Assembly: GCF_027922265.1 (NCBI RefSeq)
Contig: NZ_BSFI01000021.1
Location: forward strand, 124,001 to 188,000
Direction: 5' to 3'
Length of the DNA stretch: 64,000 bases
Origin: Hansschlegelia plantiphila
Lineage (GTDB): Bacteria > Pseudomonadota > Alphaproteobacteria > Rhizobiales > Methylopilaceae
Made by a program: the position numbers and the translations under genes. The notes beneath the pieces are model-generated. The model made no database searches, was not told where the DNA came from, and was given only the letters and a program-made list of their open reading frames with translations. This document shows, in pieces, positions 62,531-64,000 of this stretch; positions within the stretch are counted from its first letter, which is position 1; each line of letters opens with the position of its first letter.

Positions 62531-64000
62531 CGCGCGCTTCCAGGTATGGCGCGTATGTCGGACGACGGCACCGGCGCGACGAGTTCGCGGAGCACCTCGG
62601 TCGGCGGGCCGAGCTTGACGATCTGTCCGTTCTGCATGACGGCGACCCTGTCTGCGAGATGCGCGAGCGCCGGCTTGTGCGTGACGATGACGACGGTCGC
62701 GCCGCGTTGCTTGAGCGCCGCCAGACAGGCCACAAGCGCGCGTTCGCCTTCACCGTCCAGACTTGCGTTGGGCTCGTCGAGCACGACGATGCGCGTGTCG
62801 CCGTACACCGCACGGGCAAGCGCAATGCGCTGGCGCTGCCCGCCGGAGAGCATAGCCCCGCCGTTCGTGAGCACCGTGTCGTATCCCTGCGGCAGCGAAA
62901 GGATGAGACCGTGGCAGCCGGAGAGCTTCGCGGCTTCAACGACGGCTGCGTCGTCCGGCTCGTCGAAGCGGGCGATGACGTCGCGGACGCGGCCGGAGAA
63001 GAGTTCGGTGCCCTGCGCAAGGTAGCCGACATACTTGCGACGCTGGTCGTCGCGCCACATCAGGATATCGCCGCCATCGAGCCGCACGGCCCCCCTGCTC
63101 GGCGCGCGGCTACCGACGATCGTGCGGCAGAGCGTGCTCTTGCCCGACCCCGACGGTCCGATGAAGGAGATGCTTTCCCCGGCCTTCACGACGAGCGACA
63201 CGTTGTTCAGGATCGCCTTGTTACCGGCAGCCATCACGGTCACCCCTTCGATCGTCAGCCGCCCTTCAGGCGCCGGCAGAGCGATCGGGCTCTCGATCAA
63301 CGCGCCGGAGGCGTTCAACAGGGATTCGATGCGGCCCCACGCGAGCCGACTCTGCTGAAGGCCGCGCCATGCGGCGATCGCCTGATCCAGCGGCGCGAGA
63401 GCCCGTGACAGCAGGATCGAACTCGCGATCATGCCGCCCGGCGTGATGTGCCCGGCGAGCGAGAGATAGGCACCGAGCGCAAGCGTCGCGATCTGCGCTA
63501 CGACCCGGAGAAACTTACCGGCGCCGATCATGACGGTGCTGCTGTCGGTCGCGGCGGCGAGGATGGCGGTCGACATCGCGTTTGCGCGGCTCGCCTTTTC
63601 GGCGAGAGGCCGGCCAAGGCCCATCGCGGACACGGTGTCGACGTTGCGGGCCGCCTCCGCCAGCACGCGCTGGGCCTCTTGTTGACCCTTCGAAACGCGC
63701 TCGGTCGCCGGCTTCGTCACGCGATCGTTGAGAAGCGCGAGAGCCACGATCAGCATGGAGAAGCCGAGGCCCAGAAGGCCGAGATAGGGATGGATCAGCG
63801 TGCAGCCGATGAGGAACAGCGGCATCCAGGGTATGTCGCAGAGCGACGGCAGCGTCGGACCGGATAGAAACTGGCGAACGGTGCGCAGGTCGTTGAAGGG
63901 GGTGCCTTCCTGCGCGCCGGAATGCTTCACGAGGCCGCGTTCGGCGCCCATCGCGGCGGCGAACACCGGTTCGAACAGCGTGTCCTCGATCCATTCGCCA
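62527..64000 (-). CDS. Type I secretion ABC transporter (PrtD-like), 5' end cut
   Basis: The frame is open to the right edge, giving about 491 residues of the C-terminal part of a PrtD-like ABC exporter. The membrane domain carries FNDLRTVRQFLSGPTLPSLCDIPWMPLFL, a hallmark of PrtD. The ATPase has Walker A GPSGSGKSTL, signature LSGGQRQRIALARA and Walker B VVLDEPNASLD. It exports proteins with a C-terminal secretion signal through HlyD and TolC. The upstream start is outside the window; a GTG at 63966 is inside the frame but not the real start. Confidence 0.94.
   Translation of the reverse strand, partial: GEWIEDTLFEPVFAAAMGAERGLVKHSGAQEGTPFNDLRTVRQFLSGPTLPSLCDIPWMPLFLIGCTLIHPYLGLLGLGFSMLIVALALLNDRVTKPATERVSKGQQEAQRVLAEAARNVDTVSAMGLGRPLAEKASRANAMSTAILAAATDSSTVMIGAGKFLRVVAQIATLALGAYLSLAGHITPGGMIASSILLSRALAPLDQAIAAWRGLQQSRLAWGRIESLLNASGALIESPIALPAPEGRLTIEGVTVMAAGNKAILNNVSLVVKAGESISFIGPSGSGKSTLCRTIVGSRAPSRGAVRLDGGDILMWRDDQRRKYVGYLAQGTELFSGRVRDVIARFDEPDDAAVVEAAKLSGCHGLILSLPQGYDTVLTNGGAMLSGGQRQRIALARAVYGDTRIVVLDEPNASLDGEGERALVACLAALKQRGATVVIVTHKPALAHLADRVAVMQNGQIVKLGPPTEVLRELVAPVPSSDIRAIPGSAR

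Overview
This window is high-GC, densely coded DNA from an alphaproteobacterium, almost certainly of the order Hyphomicrobiales (Rhizobiales). The evidence is a PhyR/NepR/EcfG general stress response locus, a fused petA-petB-petC (fbc) operon, the alphaproteobacterial ruvCAB-ybgC-tolQRAB-pal-cpoB-tilS order, a PrtD/HlyD-type secretion pair, and small conserved families such as DUF1285, DUF6111, DUF1523 and DUF2946. A methylotroph-like relative (Methylopila/Hansschlegelia type) is possible, but the genus cannot be set from sequence alone. Nearly all of the window looks like stable chromosome. I see no transposase, integrase, phage gene or CRISPR array.

Layout. 1-10 kb: partial NUDIX hydrolase, metallophosphoesterase, a C-terminally anchored unknown protein, pyruvate carboxylase, OpgC-type acyltransferase, and galE with an overlapping MFS transporter. 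10-16 kb: Crp/Fnr regulator, then the general stress response cluster: a soluble HisKA_2-type protein, phyR, dps, a small membrane protein, nepR-ecfG and a membrane histidine kinase. 16-21 kb: uup-type ABC-F ATPase, SpoU methyltransferase, a large inverted repeat, recQ. 21-34 kb: pcuC and DUF2946 copper genes, tilS, cpoB, pal, tolB-tolA-tolR-tolQ, two trypsin-like proteases on the opposite strand, ybgC, ruvB-ruvA-ruvC, DUF1523. 34-42 kb: a subtilase-like protein, DUF1345 and DUF1275 membrane proteins, a Tat-exported MBL hydrolase divergent from an AraC regulator, a LysR regulator, a lytic transglycosylase with a repeat-bearing tail, and mtnP. 42-49.5 kb: cytochrome bc1 operon with a clear terminator, trmL, hemF, and a four-gene overlapping operon (DUF1285, CoA pyrophosphatase, DUF6111, CCA-adding enzyme). 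49.7-57.3 kb: MoxR-DUF58-DUF4159-VWA/GATase-like membrane protein operon plus marC. 57-64 kb: small membrane protein, GH10 glycoside hydrolase, tRNA-Lys(TTT), proline-rich small protein, AI-2E family permease with a flavin-type stress protein, and a type I secretion HlyD/ABC pair that runs off the right edge.

How the genes work together. The stress locus encodes a full partner switch: kinase(s) to PhyR to NepR to EcfG. Both kinase-like proteins lack the N-box asparagines, which raises the question of how phosphate enters PhyR. The Tol-Pal block makes the envelope-spanning constriction machine, and its conserved order is broken by two exported serine proteases of opposite strand. The bc1 operon serves respiration. 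The MoxR operon resembles Bat-type AAA/VWA chaperone systems whose role in alphaproteobacteria is unresolved. The best candidates for something undescribed are the degenerate kinase pair around PhyR, the protease pair inside the Tol-Pal cluster, the MoxR/DUF4159 operon, and the VPLPPxRDV repeats of the lytic transglycosylase.
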